The notes below the pieces were generated by a model. That model was given only the letters and a program-made list of their open reading frames with translations, ran no database searches and was not told the DNA's origin. A stretch of DNA of 64,000 nt from Schistocerca nitens (lineage: Eukaryota > Arthropoda > Insecta > Orthoptera > Acrididae): assembly GCF_023898315.1 (NCBI RefSeq), contig NC_064618.1, positions 182,767,548 to 182,831,547 on the forward strand, given 5' to 3'. Shown piece by piece: positions 53,057 to 64,000 of this stretch (positions within the stretch are counted from its first letter, which is position 1; each line of letters opens with the position of its first letter). A program made the position numbers and the translations under genes.

Positions 53057-53400
53057 TTGAGGTACAGATTTTGTGGAACAGTAGATAACAGTATAGATTC
53101 AGTAGGGAAAACACAGCTCGATTTTAAGGTGGGGAATACACGTACGGAAATGTTGCCAACTGTGGGACAAGAATTTTCTGCAGTACTTGAATTAGACTTT
53201 TTGGTTAGGCATCATTGCTCCTTGGCAACAAGCGATCAATGCAGTGGGAATTCGTTTCCGATGTTGCAAACGTTTCTACGTCACAAGGAACACCCATTGC
53301 TAAGGCAGTGCCAAATAAGCTGTGTACAAGTGCAGTAAATGTTGTTTCACATGACAGGCTACCTGAAGGTACAGGGAAGCTACTACGGGTTACAGTGGAT
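53057..53400 (+). pseudogene. Gypsy-type aspartic protease segment
   Basis: The frame reads QLDFKVGNTRTEMLPTVGQE, then VLELDFLVRHH, the usual pattern just after the active site in retrotransposon proteases (consensus ILGxDFL). The DTG active-site triplet is not visible upstream. Confidence 0.5.
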
Positions 53401-53699
53401 GTCAATGTACCAAAACAAGTTTTTGTCTGGTAGAATTGCTATCAAATAAAGAGATTCTGGATGAGAAGCATTGTTTCGTACAAACGAGTACAGCACATGT
53501 AGGAACGAAACATGGACATGGAGGTAAAATAGCCACTGATGGTCGAGTAGCATAGAGTTTGTCGGAAAACACGAGCTGGTGATGTGGTAAAGTATATCAG
53601 AAATGGCATTCCATGTGGTCAACGAACAGACATGAGTGGCTAGAGAATACAACTCCAAAGGTTAACGATATCAGAGAAACCATTTCAGACTGACGATTT

Positions 53700-54480
53700 A
53701 GAATCATTTAATAGAATTTAATGTACTGACCATGAGTCACCATTTTCCAAGATACCAAATAATGGTAACAATACCAGATCAAAAAGCGAATACCATAGCT
53801 CAAACCGAGCGAGGTGGCGCAGTGGTTAGCACACTGGACTCGCATTCGGGAGGACGACGGTTCAATCCCGCGTCCGGCCATCCTGATTTAGGTTTTCCGT
53901 GATTTCCCTAGACCACTTCAGGCAAATGCCGGGATGGTTCCTTTGTAAGGGCACGGCCGATTTCCTTCCCCATCCTTCCCTAACCCGAGCTTGTGCTCCG
54001 TCTCTAATGACCTCGTTGTCGACGGAACGTTAAACACTAATCTCCTCTTCCTCCTCCATAGCTCAAGTCATGGTTAAAGACTGGGCGCTTAAACTTGGAG
54101 TACCGGAAACCATATTCACAGATTAAGGAACTAATTTTATGTCTGATGTGATGAGGCAGTTGTGCTGTCTGTTAGATGTTAAGAAGTTGTGTACCAGTCC
54201 GCTTCACCCAAAGGCAAATGGTCATACGGAGAGAGTCCACCGTACGATAGTAAAAATGTTACCTCATTACATGACTAGGCAACACTTAGATTGGGATATG
54301 TAATTAAGTTATATGGTGAGCACGTACGTCTGTAAGAACCACACGGGAATAGGTCTCTAGGCAAAGAGGGTGGTGTATGGGCGAAAAAGGCCTTCACTTT
54401 ACGACGCGATCGGCCAAAGTGCGGAACTCAGGGCGAACATGTGAGACAATGCGCAGAAACACTCAACGAGGTATACATTT
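53700..54480 (+). pseudogene. Gypsy-type integrase core, split by a SINE
   Basis: Before the SINE: HHFPRYQIMVTIPDQKANTIAQ. After it: MVKDWALKLGVPETIFTD, a stop, GTNFMSDVMRQLC, then LCTSPLHPKANGHTERVHRT. The TD of IFTD and the Glu of TERVHR are the second Asp and the Glu of the integrase DDE triad. The enzyme would insert element DNA into chromosomes. It has at least four stops. Confidence 0.8.
53804..54055 (+). mobile_element. tRNA-derived SINE, fourth family, in the integrase
   Basis: It starts ACCGAGCGAGGTGGCGCAG, with TGGTTAGCACACTGGAC (A-box side), and B box GGTTCAATCCC; the body is TTAGGTTTTCCGTGATTTCC and CAAATGCCGGGATGGTTCC, with a TCCTC-rich end. A perfect 11-bp duplication, CCATAGCTCAA, is at 53793-53803 and 54056-54066. 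This family is widespread in arthropods, from memory. Confidence 0.93.
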
Positions 54481-54496
54481 GGAGATGCGAATAAGG

Positions 54497-54645
54497 ACAA
54501 CCGTCAACTGTATAATGGTATGACGACAATGAAAATCTGTGGCTCGACCGGGACTCGAAACCGGATTTTCCCGCTTATCGCGAACGGTGACTTACCGTTA
54601 GGCTACCTGAGCACGCTTTAAGCCCAGACCCAAACTTCCATATTT
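54497..54645 (-). mobile_element. tRNA-derived SINE, fifth family
   Basis: On the minus strand: GCGTGCTCAGGTAGCCTAACG (A box), GCGATAAGCGGGAAAATCC, GGTTTCGAGTCCCGG (B box), then ATTTTCATTGTCGTCAT and CAGTTGACGGTTGTCC. The head would fold as a tRNA, but the attached body marks a SINE. A duplication was not identified and the outer limits are approximate. Confidence 0.75.
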
Positions 54646-55125
54646 TTGTATTTCCATCCTTTTGGTTGAAAGTTAAAGGGACTTCGGACGTTCACTTATG
54701 TAGTAAAATGGAACACGAGCAGCCGTGCTTTCGATGTTACTCATTATATAGATAGCGGTTTCTGTGATTCAGTATACCATATTCAGGCCTTAAGGCTGAA
54801 GGCGTGAACTCCAGTAGTATTCACGATCTCATCAGTGGCCAACGTCTATGAACTGGTTTTCGTAGACAGTAACGGCGATGTTTTGTCTGCAGCCGTCAAC
54901 TAATGTTGACCCTATTATGCAGTTCACCCCCTCAGCGTTAGTTAAGACATGAAGATGGTGTATTGAATCCACGAAACTGATAGCTGTATAACAAATAACA
55001 TCGAAAGGACGGCGACAGGTGTTCCATTTTATTACAAACTTGTAACCATGTATCTACAGCTTGCACTCGTACATCCGCACAGTGTCCGAAGGAACATTGC
55101 ATCATTCTTCTGAAGAATACAGGCA
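54646..55125. other. Unassigned stretch within the Gypsy-type remnant
   Basis: No coding similarity. It may be an insertion or part of the fifth-family SINE 5' region near 54,650-54,700. Confidence 0.4.
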
Positions 55126-55498
55126 TTGCAATGTTTTATTGAAAGAAGTCTGGAAACGAGTAAAACGTGGAAATACGATAGTTTTGAAGCTTCAAAAATG
55201 CATTGGATAAGTTTTAAGTTAATTCAGTGGAGAATAGGATTGTGGGTCTTACTAGCAAATCCTTACATCCCAAAGGTTAAAACTAAGAAATTCTTGACAA
55301 ACTTTCAAGGAGCATATCAGGTAGTGGAGATGACTTTTCGTGGACTGGCCACAAGGCCTGTCAACAGTCTCTGCTGCTGCGTGGTCGATCTCAGTGACAA
55401 AGAGAGATGCATTAAGGAAATTAAATCGATTCCTTTGATATCAGATTCGTTTAATATGCTTCTCGAGTTGATTAACTTGTTACTTCAAAAGTCGTCAT
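55126..55498 (+). pseudogene. Gypsy-type integrase C-terminal segment
   Basis: The frame reads WVLLANPYIPKVKTKKFLTNFQGAYQVVEMT, the C-terminal integrase domain with KF...FxGPYxV. Upstream similarity is lost. It is separated from the core by about 0.6 kb that includes a SINE. Confidence 0.7.
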
Positions 55499-55500
55499 AA

Positions 55501-55984
55501 TGAATCTGTGGAGGGAAAGACGTAAATATGGACACTTCTCACCAAGAGGGTATGGGAATTGCTGCTGTCTAGCGACCAGGGCTGTAAACGATGCCTGTAG
55601 TTGATAAAATATAGCAGTGAGCAGCTGGAAACATTGTTCCTAGCAGTGCGGTTACAGCATCGGCTCTTGTACGGATGTTCGTTCTGGACTGAAAACGTTT
55701 GTCAGGTATGTGGAATATTTTTATGTCCTTTTGATTAGTTTTAAATAATTCCTCAGTGTCGTCCGTAAAAACAGAAACATAAACTACTTTCACAAGCATG
55801 TTTGTAGTTACATACGCCTTTTGGTTAGATGTGATAGTCGCCATGTTGGTTGAGTGTGGTTGGTGTAAACTTGAGCCCATGGGGTCTGTGTAAATGTGGT
55901 CCTCTATGTAAATGGAGCGGCCACAACGACACCATTTTTTTCTCTTAAACAACTTAGAATATTTACATAATTTTTATGGGTATT
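55501..55984. other. Unassigned stretch before the pogo-like gene
   Basis: No termini of the following element were identified here. Confidence 0.45.
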
Positions 55985-57975
55985 CTCATATGGTACGTGC
56001 CACAGCAACTGTGAAAGCAAAGGAGGCTTCCATCAAAGATGCTGCAACAACGTTCGGAGGGCCTCGTACCACTTTACAAAGATTTCTTAAACTTCATAAA
56101 TATCCCTCAGCAAGGGGATTAGGAGATAAGGCTTGTGAGAAAACCGTTTTTAATTGCAGAGCTCGAAAAGCAGTTAGTTTCTTACCTCCTAGAGAAGGAG
56201 CAAAAAATTCTTTGGGTCTACTTTGGAGAATCAGAGAGGAATGGCATTTTTACTTTCCCACAAAAATAACGTGACGATCCCTTTCAAGGGAGAAGCAGCA
56301 GGACGAGCTTTGGCCAACCTTTTTCTTGAGAGACACAACGATCAGCTGTCAATTTGTATACCTTGTATATCATCATATGCTAGAACCTTAGGCTTCACCG
56401 AAGAGAATGTAATAGCTTTCTTTCATCTAGTGTCAGATGCTTTCAGCAAATACTCATATCCAGCAGACCGAGTGAGTTACGTGGAGGATACAGACCCGTC
56501 CACTGTCCAGAGCAGTGATAGGGATGAAAGGGAAAAAAAGTGCGCTCTAGCATCGGCAGAAAAAGAGGCTAGAATTACAAATCGCGCAAGTATAAGCACT
56601 TCAGGACATCATGTCCTACCAATGATAATATTCCCTAGAACCAACAAGTCCCAAGCTCTAATGAGAGGTTGCCCTGCTGGTGCAGTTGATAGAGGCCATC
56701 ATTCTTGACGGGTTAAAAACAATTTGTTCACAGAGTGGTTCAAAAAAATGGCTCTGAGCACTATGGGACTTAACATCTGAGGTCATCAGTCCCCTAGAAC
56801 TTAGAACTACTTAAACCTAACTAACCTAAGGACATCACACACATTCATGCCCGAGGCAGGATTCGAACCTGCGACCGTAGCAGTCGCGCGGTTCCAGACT
56901 GAAGCGCCTAGAACCGCTCGGCCACCGCAGCCGGCCAGAATGGTTCCTTCACTTCACTGACAAAACTTGTTCTACTGAACGAAAACCAGTTTTGATGATC
57001 TTGGATGGTCTTTATAGCCACGTTCGAAATTTAGACGTGAGCGCCGTGTGACAATCACCTCACTTCCTCCTCATTCCACTCAGGAACTGCACCCTACAGA
57101 TAAGGCGTTCATGGGTCCGCTGAAAATATACTACATCGAGACAGTGAGAGCATGGCTGCATCAGAATGGGCGTCCTCTCTTGACGTTAAGTAGGTTTCTG
57201 GGCAAGCGTACCTTCGTACCCAATCGGATAAGATACCAATGAACGGCTTCAAAGTAACTGGGTTACACCATATGAACCGATACATCTTCACCAGCGCTGA
57301 CTCCATGTCTGTTGAGTTGGTTGCAGGAAAAACTTGCTTCACAGTAGAAAAAAGGCCTGATATTCCTTAATCACGTGCTCATCTACTTGCAGTCTCTGGA
57401 CTATCGACACCATATGCCTCTCCATTGAGTTATACTGATATACAGTCACATCGAGTTCTAGCTACGCCAGTTGATGCCAGTGAAACGCCGCGAAGTTCTC
57501 CAGGGACGGGACTTCAACAAATGCAGTTTCACCATTCGACATGTCGCCTGTAACCAACATTAAGAAGAGAACCATCACTCGGGGACGCAAAGCATCAACC
57601 GCCTGCCTAATCGCTGGAACGGCACACAAAGATCAGTTGAACAAGTCGCTTGACGAAAGTGCTGTCAGGAAGAGGTCGGTCAGTTACTCTGGGTTTATAG
57701 GCCGTCCTGCAGGCAGAGGTGGAAAGGCTTTCAGTAAAACAAAATGCATTCAACGAAACGATCTGATTCATCATCAGACCATTCTGATCCTACTCCTTTG
57801 GATGGCGTAAGGATCTGACTACGAACGATGGAGATACACCAGACTCAAGCGATGCAACTTTCAAAAGACACTCCAAAGGGTAGGTTAAATGTGTTACGTG
57901 CCAAATGTGGGGACACGTAGATTGTTCCGGATCTGAAGCCGCTACATATGTTAACTGTTTGCGTAAATATTTTTA
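55985..57975 (+). pseudogene. Pogo/Tigger-like transposase pseudogene with C-terminal zinc finger
   Basis: N terminus: TVKAKEASIKDAATTFGGPRTTLQRFL, a psq-type helix-turn-helix. Then ARTLGFTEENVIAFFHLVSDAF and YPADRVSYVEDTDPSTV (first Asp, consensus NVDETG). After the SINE, KPVLMILDGLYSHVRNLDV (second Asp) and ELHPTDKAFMGPLKIYY (third Asp). From 57541 comes KKRTITRGRKASTACLI and a basic stretch, then KCVTCQMWGHVDCSG near 57890, a Cys/His cluster like a PHD or treble-clef finger seen at the end of some insect pogo proteins. Multiple frameshifts and a SINE make it inactive. Confidence 0.82.
56742..56936 (-). mobile_element. tRNA-derived SINE (class-II head), full length
   Basis: Minus strand, with B-box complement GGATTCGAACCTGCGAC. 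The duplication AGAGTGGTTC (56732-56741) and AGAATGGTTC (56937-56946) has one difference. It sits between the first and second catalytic regions of the pogo-like gene. Confidence 0.93.
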
Positions 57976-59490
57976 GATATGATGATCATTTAAGAAGCTT
58001 AAGTGGCTTTTTGTAGACTAGTCAACCGCTTTGTACTGTGTTATGCCGTTTGATTAAAATATTTTAAAAGATTTCTTGTAAATTTTTGTGGATACCCATA
58101 TCTGCACGCCAGTTTTTAGTTCCATTTTACGGAATTTTTGCTAATCTTCGATTGCGAATAAATATAATTTTGCCTTTCATCATTTGTTTAACTTGTTATC
58201 GTTGCTAATGAAGGTAAAAAATCTAGAATTATTCCAAAAGAAGGTACCCTTAAGTCTAAAGCAAAAGAGGATGTGCATATTTGCACCGTTTCCTCTAATT
58301 ATCCACTATCAGACTAATTTTCACCGACGATTTGATATCAATGTCGGTTTTCCTAACTAGCGGCTTATGGGCTCTTGGAGGCGAACGAATTTTCTGAGTT
58401 CTAGTTTGATTAATTCTAAAATATCGCAAAATTTCAAATATGAGGAGAGGCTAGCCAGCCAGTTTCAGATTCAGGCCAAGGGAATTTGCCGCGGAAGGAC
58501 ACAAGAATGGCCGCCGTTTTTGCGGAGGGTGCCGCCTCTTCAGCATTCCCAACCCCTGGGCAGCGCTTCCTGGTTGCGTTGGGTGTACAGTCCTCTACTT
58601 GTCGGCGTAAACTTACTGTGTAGAGGGCTCCTCAGACACAAAAATATCGAGAGACGCCATGACCACCCAGTTGTGACTAGTTGGTCGAATTGAATGGAAG
58701 TGAGAAATTACGACGATCGTGAATTCAGCACCGGCCGCATTTCAGCGTCGGTGAACAAGCTCTGTGCGCCGTTTGCCGCCCCCTTTCGCGTTTACTGATA
58801 GTTAAATTCATCTCCGAGTTCACATTCAGTAGCGTTCGAAGTTATGCTGGTTATCGTTCAGTACGCAGTAGTCCATGTGCTATTTAAGACACCGGACTAG
58901 TTACTTCAAGTGCCCTGACGGGGCTCCCGCTAACGTTCACGCTAGTGAACAAAATTCTCCGTATTTTCTCTCATGGCATTTACCAGAACGGACGCATTTT
59001 CTTCTGTCCTGTACCTTCCCTCAGTTGTCCTATTTACTGTGTTAATTAACGATTAACTGAAACTTGCTAGAGAAGAATAAGTTCAGTGCCAGCCACTGTC
59101 GGGACAGCAGGCGGCAGGTAACCTCTCCTCTTGCAGGAAAACAGAGAAATCGTCTGCACAAATAATTCTTTTGCCACATCTCTACAAATTAACCTTCATT
59201 AGTATTCATGCCATCGTCTACAGCAGCCAACAACCGCTCAAAATTCACCGGTAAATGTCAGGTTACAACTACCAGCCAAAACGTTCGTAGTTCATGTTAG
59301 GTACCGTTGATGCATCACTGCAAGTATCTTCGACTTTAACATAAAGAGAAGTCACCGCCCAGGACAAAACGAATACATAATATACCATATATACATAGGT
59401 CTAGTAATAATTGGAAGAGTATCCCGTTCTATATGTTTAACGTAATGTCAAGTTAAACAGAATAACGTTATTTTGCTTAATTTGCTAAAC
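57976..59490. other. Unassigned stretch
   Basis: 1.5 kb. The part at about 58,680-59,100 is G+C-richer and may be a retroelement fragment, but no terminus or coding similarity was seen. A plus-strand frame at 58367-58693 has no recognisable motif. Confidence 0.5.
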
Positions 59491-59491
59491 A

Positions 59492-60560
59492 CTGACCAGC
59501 CAGAGTATTATGACCACCGACCTACTGTCGAAGTAAACCTATCCAGGCGATAGCAGTGCCATTTGGCGAGGAATGACTGCTAGTCAGACACACGATGCAT
59601 GTAGCAGGGAAATCACTCCATTTATCTGAGTTTGACCGATGGCAGACTGTGATAGCCCGGAGGCTCGGCACGAGCTTTTTGGAAACTGCACGACTTGTCG
59701 GGTGAGGGTGCCTTGGTGAGTGTCTTCAACACGTGGTGAAACCACGTCCAGACGTTTTGCGGTTGGGCAGCCACCCCTTATTACAGATGTTGGACATAGT
59801 AGACTGGGTGGCTGGTATAGTAGGACAGGCGGCAAACTTGCCGGAACTAATGTCAGACTACAATGCTGGGCAGGGTACAAGTGCGTCTGAACACACAATG
59901 CGCCAAACAGTCCTTACGATGGGCCTCCGCAGGCAATGACCCATTGCATGTACCAATGTTAACACCACGACATTGGCAACTACGACTGAATGAGGAATTC
60001 TGATATCTTCTTCATAATGCCGATGGAAGGGCACGAATCTGTCGTCTTCAGGGGAACAGCTCCTCTGCACATGTACTGCAGGATGGAGACAAACCGGCAG
60101 CAGCTCCATTTCACTCTGGGCAACAGTGCTGTGGGCATCTGTGGGTCCAGTAGATCTCGTGATGGCACCATGATGGCCAAGGAGTACTGTACAATGGTTG
60201 CGGACCACGTAAGCCCCTTCATGTTGATCATGTTTCCCTACGGCAGTGATAGTTTTGAACAAGATAATGCACCATGTCACAAAGAAAGGAGTGTGCTGGA
60301 GTGGTTTGAGGAATACAGCGGCGACTTCCAGCTGATGTGCTGTCCCTCCAGACTCGCCAGATCTGAATCCTATCGAAATCTTCTAGGCAGCTCGACCGTG
60401 CTCTCAATTCATCCTGATATTCAGTCCCAGGGCCAGATGATGCTCTCATTCAGATATTGCAGCACCTTTCTCTTGCAGGCAAGAATTTTCTCCCTCACGC
60501 AAAAGCTACAGCCAGGTGCGGGCCTGTTGACAGTAAGTTATGCTTTCCAGCGGTTATAAA
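59492..60560 (+). pseudogene. Tc1-like relic, another family
   Basis: The left terminal region is CACTGACCAGCCAGAGTATT and ATGACCACCGACCTACTGTC, which I recognise as a Tc1 type common in locusts. Near 60256 the frame gives SFEQDNAPCHKERSVLEWFEE, the second Asp region. The Glu region that follows is garbled (LARSESYRNLLG). The first Asp was not found and the right terminal repeat is missing. Confidence 0.75.
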
Positions 60561-61164
60561 GTAGAATATAAGCCACAGGGCCGTCGAACTGCTGAAAAGA
60601 GTAAATGCAGCAGTTTGCATGGCACAAGTTACAGACAGAGGGGGCCCACTGGCGCAACCTAGGTGTTATGAGTATGTGACTCAGAGTGGCGGGTCAGCGA
60701 AACAGAGGCGCACAGCCGCGGATAAAAAGGTGCCGGTTTTCTAACGAGGGGGATTCAAGTGTGGTAGCTCTTCTGGACGGCGTGGCGTGTCACACCACCG
60801 GTTACACGCAGCAGCAGATGGGGCGCAAGCGTTCCAGTCCACGGCAGGTCGCTGGTTCGACCCTCTAAGATCAATGCGGGGTCTGCAGCCAGCCAGCGGC
60901 AGGCCACTCTGATGGCTGGCTACCACGGGCAGTCTTGTTGGCTCCCAACACACGCCGGAGGCATCCCAAAGCGAGGGTCGCAGATTTGGCAGTCGGATCG
61001 CAGGCGCTCGTGTCGCTCACGATCTTAACCACGATGGCGAAGAAGCATGCAACGGGCCACATGCAGCTTGCCACCCTGCGGCTCCCATCGAGCGGTGCTG
61101 AGGCAACGGCTATGGAGGCCACTGAGTCAGCTGCCGGCGCATTCTGGCGTCGTCAAAACACCAC
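60561..61164. other. Unassigned, G+C-rich
   Basis: Possibly the upstream part of the LINE fragment that follows; no motif clear enough to name. Confidence 0.4.
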
Positions 61165-61283
61165 GGCTGTATAATCGCATCTGGGCAGATGGTCTGTTTC
61201 CCAGACGCTGTCATACTCATACCCAAGTCCAATAAGGACAAACACCTTCCTTCTAGGTACCGCCTCATTTACCTCACCAGCTG
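61165..61283 (+). pseudogene. LINE reverse-transcriptase N-terminal fragment
   Basis: LYNRIWADGLFP, then VILIPKSNKDKHLPSRYRL and YLTSCVCKVMEH, the segment before the first RT motif in Jockey-type elements (consensus IPKPGKDPxxPSSYRPISL). It is cut on the right by a Tc1-like relic. Confidence 0.72.
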
Positions 61284-61285
61284 TG

Positions 61286-61976
61286 TTTGCAAAGTGATGG
61301 AACATATATCACTTTGGCAAATCATCTCATTAACGGTTTTCTGATGAAATACTACACTGTGGACCCGTATTTTGATTTGAAGAAACCCTGCGACACCTGC
61401 TGGAGGACTTGTTGTTTACACATTGGGCATCCTCTGACTGATAGTGCAACCATATCAGCAGCATATTGGCGAGGCATTCGTTTTCATGGACGACAATTCG
61501 CGCCCCCATCATGCACATCTTGTGAATGAATTCGTTCAGGATAACATCACTCGACTAGAGTGGCCAGCATGTTCTCCAGACATGAACCGTATCAAACATG
61601 CCTGGGATAGACTAAAAAGGGCTGTTTATGGACTACGTGATCCACCAACCACTCTGAGGGATCTACGCCGAATCGCCGTTGAGGAGTGGGACAATCTGGA
61701 TCAACAGTGCCATGATGAATTTGTGGCTAGTACGCTACAACGAATACAGGCATGCATCAATGCAAGAGGTCGTGCTACTGGGTATTATAGGTAACGGAGT
61801 GTACAACAATCTAGGCAACCACCTCTGAAGGTCTGCTGTATGGTGGTACAACATGCAATGTGTGGTTTTCATGAGCAATAAAAAGGGCAGAAATGATGTT
61901 TATGTTGATCTCTGTTCCATATTTCTGTACAGTTTCCGGAACTCTCGGGAACCGAGGTGATCCTAAACTTTTTTGA
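61286..61976 (+). pseudogene. Tc1-like relic with 3' terminus, Glu replaced by Lys
   Basis: The frame 61444-61794 reads FVFMDDNSRPHHAHLV (second Asp), then ITRLEWPACSPDMNRIKHAWD, where the catalytic Glu of the usual NPIEHxWD is Lys, and ends ACINARGRATGYYR. The right terminus is CCGAGGTGATCCTAAACTTT and ACACACATC in complement. The N-terminal two-thirds is missing or unreadable, and a CGTTTT-type leader is absent. Confidence 0.82.
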
Positions 61977-61989
61977 TGTGTGTCGATAT

Positions 61990-64000
61990 ATATAAAATTT
62001 TCGATTATTTCCTTTTAAGAGAGCGATTGAAGCTGTGTCGTCATGATTTCTTCTTCTTTCTTTGTTCTTCCCAAATTCTCTTCATACGTTCACTGTGTTG
62101 TCTCTTGTATTCTTCCATCTTTTACCCATTCCGTTCCTGTGTGTTCTTGTTTAAGTATGTGTTTCTTTATGATCATTCTAAACTGTTCTCTATTGTTTTT
62201 GTTGTACTGTGTGATTCCCAGTTCTCTAATGTCTTCTTCTGTTTCAGTGATCCACTTTGTCTCGTTTATGCTCTTGTTTGCTATCTCAAAGCCTGGTTTT
62301 ATTCACCCTGCTGATATGTCCATAAAATTTCATCCTTCTCTTTCTAATTGTGTCTGTTATTATTTCCATGTCTTTGTAAATCTCTCTAGTTGGCCTTCCC
62401 AAAACACTAATCCATACATTTTTCTCAGAATTTTTCTTTCCTGCTTTTCAATCTCTCTGATCTTAGTATGACCATGAATCACTGTAGTTTCTGCAGCTTA
62501 ATGTGCTTCTGGTAGGACTCCTGTGTTGTGATGCCTTAGTTTCGCATTAACAGAAATAGATTTCCTATTATAGTGATTCCAAGCAAGCTTAAATGCTTTT
62601 TGTAATCTGGAGATTCTATCTTTATCGGCTATAGAGATCAGTCCTGATGGTTGGATTATCTCTCCCAGTATCTCAAGTGGGCAACTTGTGTCACTTTCCC
62701 TTATTGAGTAGTAATGGGGAGGTTATCTACAGGTTTGTTTTCCGTGTATTGTGTTTTCTCATAGGAGTTTTGTAGCCCAATTTTCTGTGAGATATCGTGT
62801 AGTTTTTCCAATGCAAGTTGGGCTTCTCCTCTATTGTTCGTTAGAATGGCAAGATCGTCCGCGAAAGCCAAACACTTCACCCTGATTCTCTATTCTTTTT
62901 TAATCCCAAGCAGAATTTCTTTTATTTCTTTTTCCCATGTCCTCACAATTTTTTTCCAAAACCATGTTAAACAGAAGGGGGGCGGTGGGGGACATCCCAT
63001 CTCCTTGGCGAAACTAGTATGGACATGAAATGCTTCTGATGTTTCTCCCATGAATTTAACTTTTGAGGTTGTATCTGTTAGTGCCTGTTTTCTTGTCAGT
63101 CCTGAACTCCTCTAAAGTGTGGAATAATATTTGTCTGACTATTGAATCACAAGCCTTTCCGTAATCGACAAAAGTTACCACAGTATTTCTACACCTTCTC
63201 ATTTGCAAAATTGGTTTTCCGTTCCATATCTGTTCCATACAAGATCGACCTTTGCGAAACCTTGCCTGATACTCACCAACTAAATGGTCCACTTTTCTTC
63301 TAGTCTGTTTAACAGGGCCTTTGAAAACGTTTTGTAGCAGTGAAATTCCCCTGCAATTATTTGGATCGTTTTTTGTTGAGAGGGTGAATTAATGCACATT
63401 TATACTCTGCAGGTATTTGCTCAGTTTTACAAATGTATTATATAATTCTGTGGGTTGCTTGTGTGAAATTATTGCCATTTAATTTCCATACTTCTGCTAT
63501 GAGTCCGTCTTCCCATGGAGACTTGTTGTTCTTCAAATAATTGTTTATTTCCTTTACCTCTTTAAATGATGGTGCATTTGAATCGGGATTGGATGTTGGG
63601 TTTTCAAAATCTAGTTGTTCTGTCGGAGGCTCGCAGTTGAGAAGTGGGTGAAAATTTTTAGCTAAAATTTGACAGTTCTTTTTAGGGTTGGTTTCCATTG
63701 ATCCATCGGGCCAACGAAAGCACAGATTAGGTGGTTGATACCCTATTAGATTTTCTTTGAAAATTTTGTAATAATTTCTGATGTTGTTCTTGATAAATTA
63801 TTGTTCAATTTCTTTACACCGGCTTATATCATATCCACGTTTTCCTCTTCGTATTGCCTTGGATGAACTCTTCTGTATTTTCAAAAATTCCTGCCATTTT
63901 TGTGTAATTTTGTTGCTACTGAAAATTTTCCAAGCCTGTATTCTTTCTCCTATTGCTTTATCACATGCGCTGTTCCACCATCTGTGTTTTCTCTTTCTTG
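61990..64000 (-). pseudogene. LINE reverse transcriptase, minus strand, runs off the right end
   Basis: From the right edge on the minus strand: KHRWWNSACDKAIGERIQAW (linker), KNFHPLLNCEPPTEQL, SPWEDGLIAEVWKLNG, LVGEYQARFRKGRSCMEQIW, VVTFVDYGKACDSIVRQ (first RT Asp region, KAYDS changed to KACDS), then RIRVKCLAFADDLAILTNN with an intact FADD near 62850. At least four frame breaks separate these. Left of 62,600 the sequence is T-rich and its minus-strand translation is poor. The upstream endonuclease, if any, lies beyond the window. RTE- or L1-like; clade is not settled. Confidence 0.8.

Larger units (their letters stand above)
51500..55500 (+). mobile_element. Gypsy-type LTR retrotransposon, decayed and without RT
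   Basis: In order: an upstream gag-like segment with CRKYGHTADDC (51880), gag, a double zinc knuckle, a protease-like segment, then directly the integrase core and its C-terminal domain. The reverse transcriptase and RNase H expected between protease and integrase are absent; about 0.4 kb of unreadable DNA takes their place. LTRs were not found at either side. Two SINEs interrupt the integrase. Confidence 0.75.

Noticed and set aside
62043-62471. A Phe/Ser/Cys-rich plus-strand frame of 142 codons that could look like a membrane protein
   Set aside because: It lies opposite and downstream of a minus-strand LINE in T-rich DNA; the hydrophobic look comes from base composition.
1-64000. A multi-gene host system such as a defence or biosynthetic cluster
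   Set aside because: All recognisable coding sequence belongs to mobile elements; I found no exon-intron gene or functional cluster to support such a claim.

Overview
The window is eukaryotic, transposon-rich DNA with no host gene, tRNA gene or rRNA gene that I can support. The SINE families, together with many mariner, Tc1, LINE and Penelope relics of types I associate with locust and grasshopper genomes, suggest an orthopteran insect, most likely Schistocerca or a relative. That identification rests on my memory of these repeats, not on a database search. Nearly every recognisable protein is a transposase, reverse transcriptase, integrase or GIY-YIG fragment. Three reading frames are still full length: a mariner transposase (3993-5039, minus) and two Tc1-like transposases (15619-16641, plus; 45640-46662, minus). 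The last of these has lost a catalytic aspartate.

Layout. 1-0.6 kb is a Tc1-like relic. 0.86-1.73 kb holds two tRNA-derived SINEs and a TG microsatellite. 2.37-5.26 kb is a nest: an old mariner carries a SINE inside its transposase frame and a second, intact mariner in opposite orientation near its 3' end. 5.4-12.98 kb is a run of Tc1-like relics from several families. 14.5-19.8 kb has a DUF4817-type element, an intact Tc1-like element (catalytic spacing DD32E) and a hAT element that splits a LINE. 21.3-24.4 kb has two Penelope-like structures with inverted arms and a 5S-rRNA-derived SINE interrupted by a tRNA-derived SINE. 25.2-28.2 kb is a minus-strand LINE carrying a Tc1-like element and two SINEs. 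28.8-31.4 kb has a solo LTR, a third SINE family and a second DD32E Tc1 copy. 31.4-36.4 kb is mostly unassigned, with a deleted mariner and a three-unit tandem repeat. 36.4-37.5 kb is a Mutator-like transposase pseudogene holding two SINEs. 40.5-44.2 kb is a LINE inserted into a related LINE. 44.3-50.0 kb has another Tc1 relic, the third DD32E copy, two deleted mariners and a longer Tc1 relic. 51.5-55.5 kb is a gutted Gypsy-type LTR retrotransposon without reverse transcriptase. 56.0-58.0 kb is a pogo/Tigger-like pseudogene. 59.5-64 kb has two Tc1 relics and LINE fragments that run off the right end.

The genes do not form a pathway. What can be read is insertion history: target-site duplications at more than 20 junctions let the order of insertion be worked out locally. 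The points most worth a second look are the DD32E Tc1 family, the intact mariner nested in a mariner, one SINE body carried by two different tRNA-type heads, and repeated CTGANGA-stem-GAAA motifs (hammerhead-ribozyme-like cores) in Penelope-like arms.
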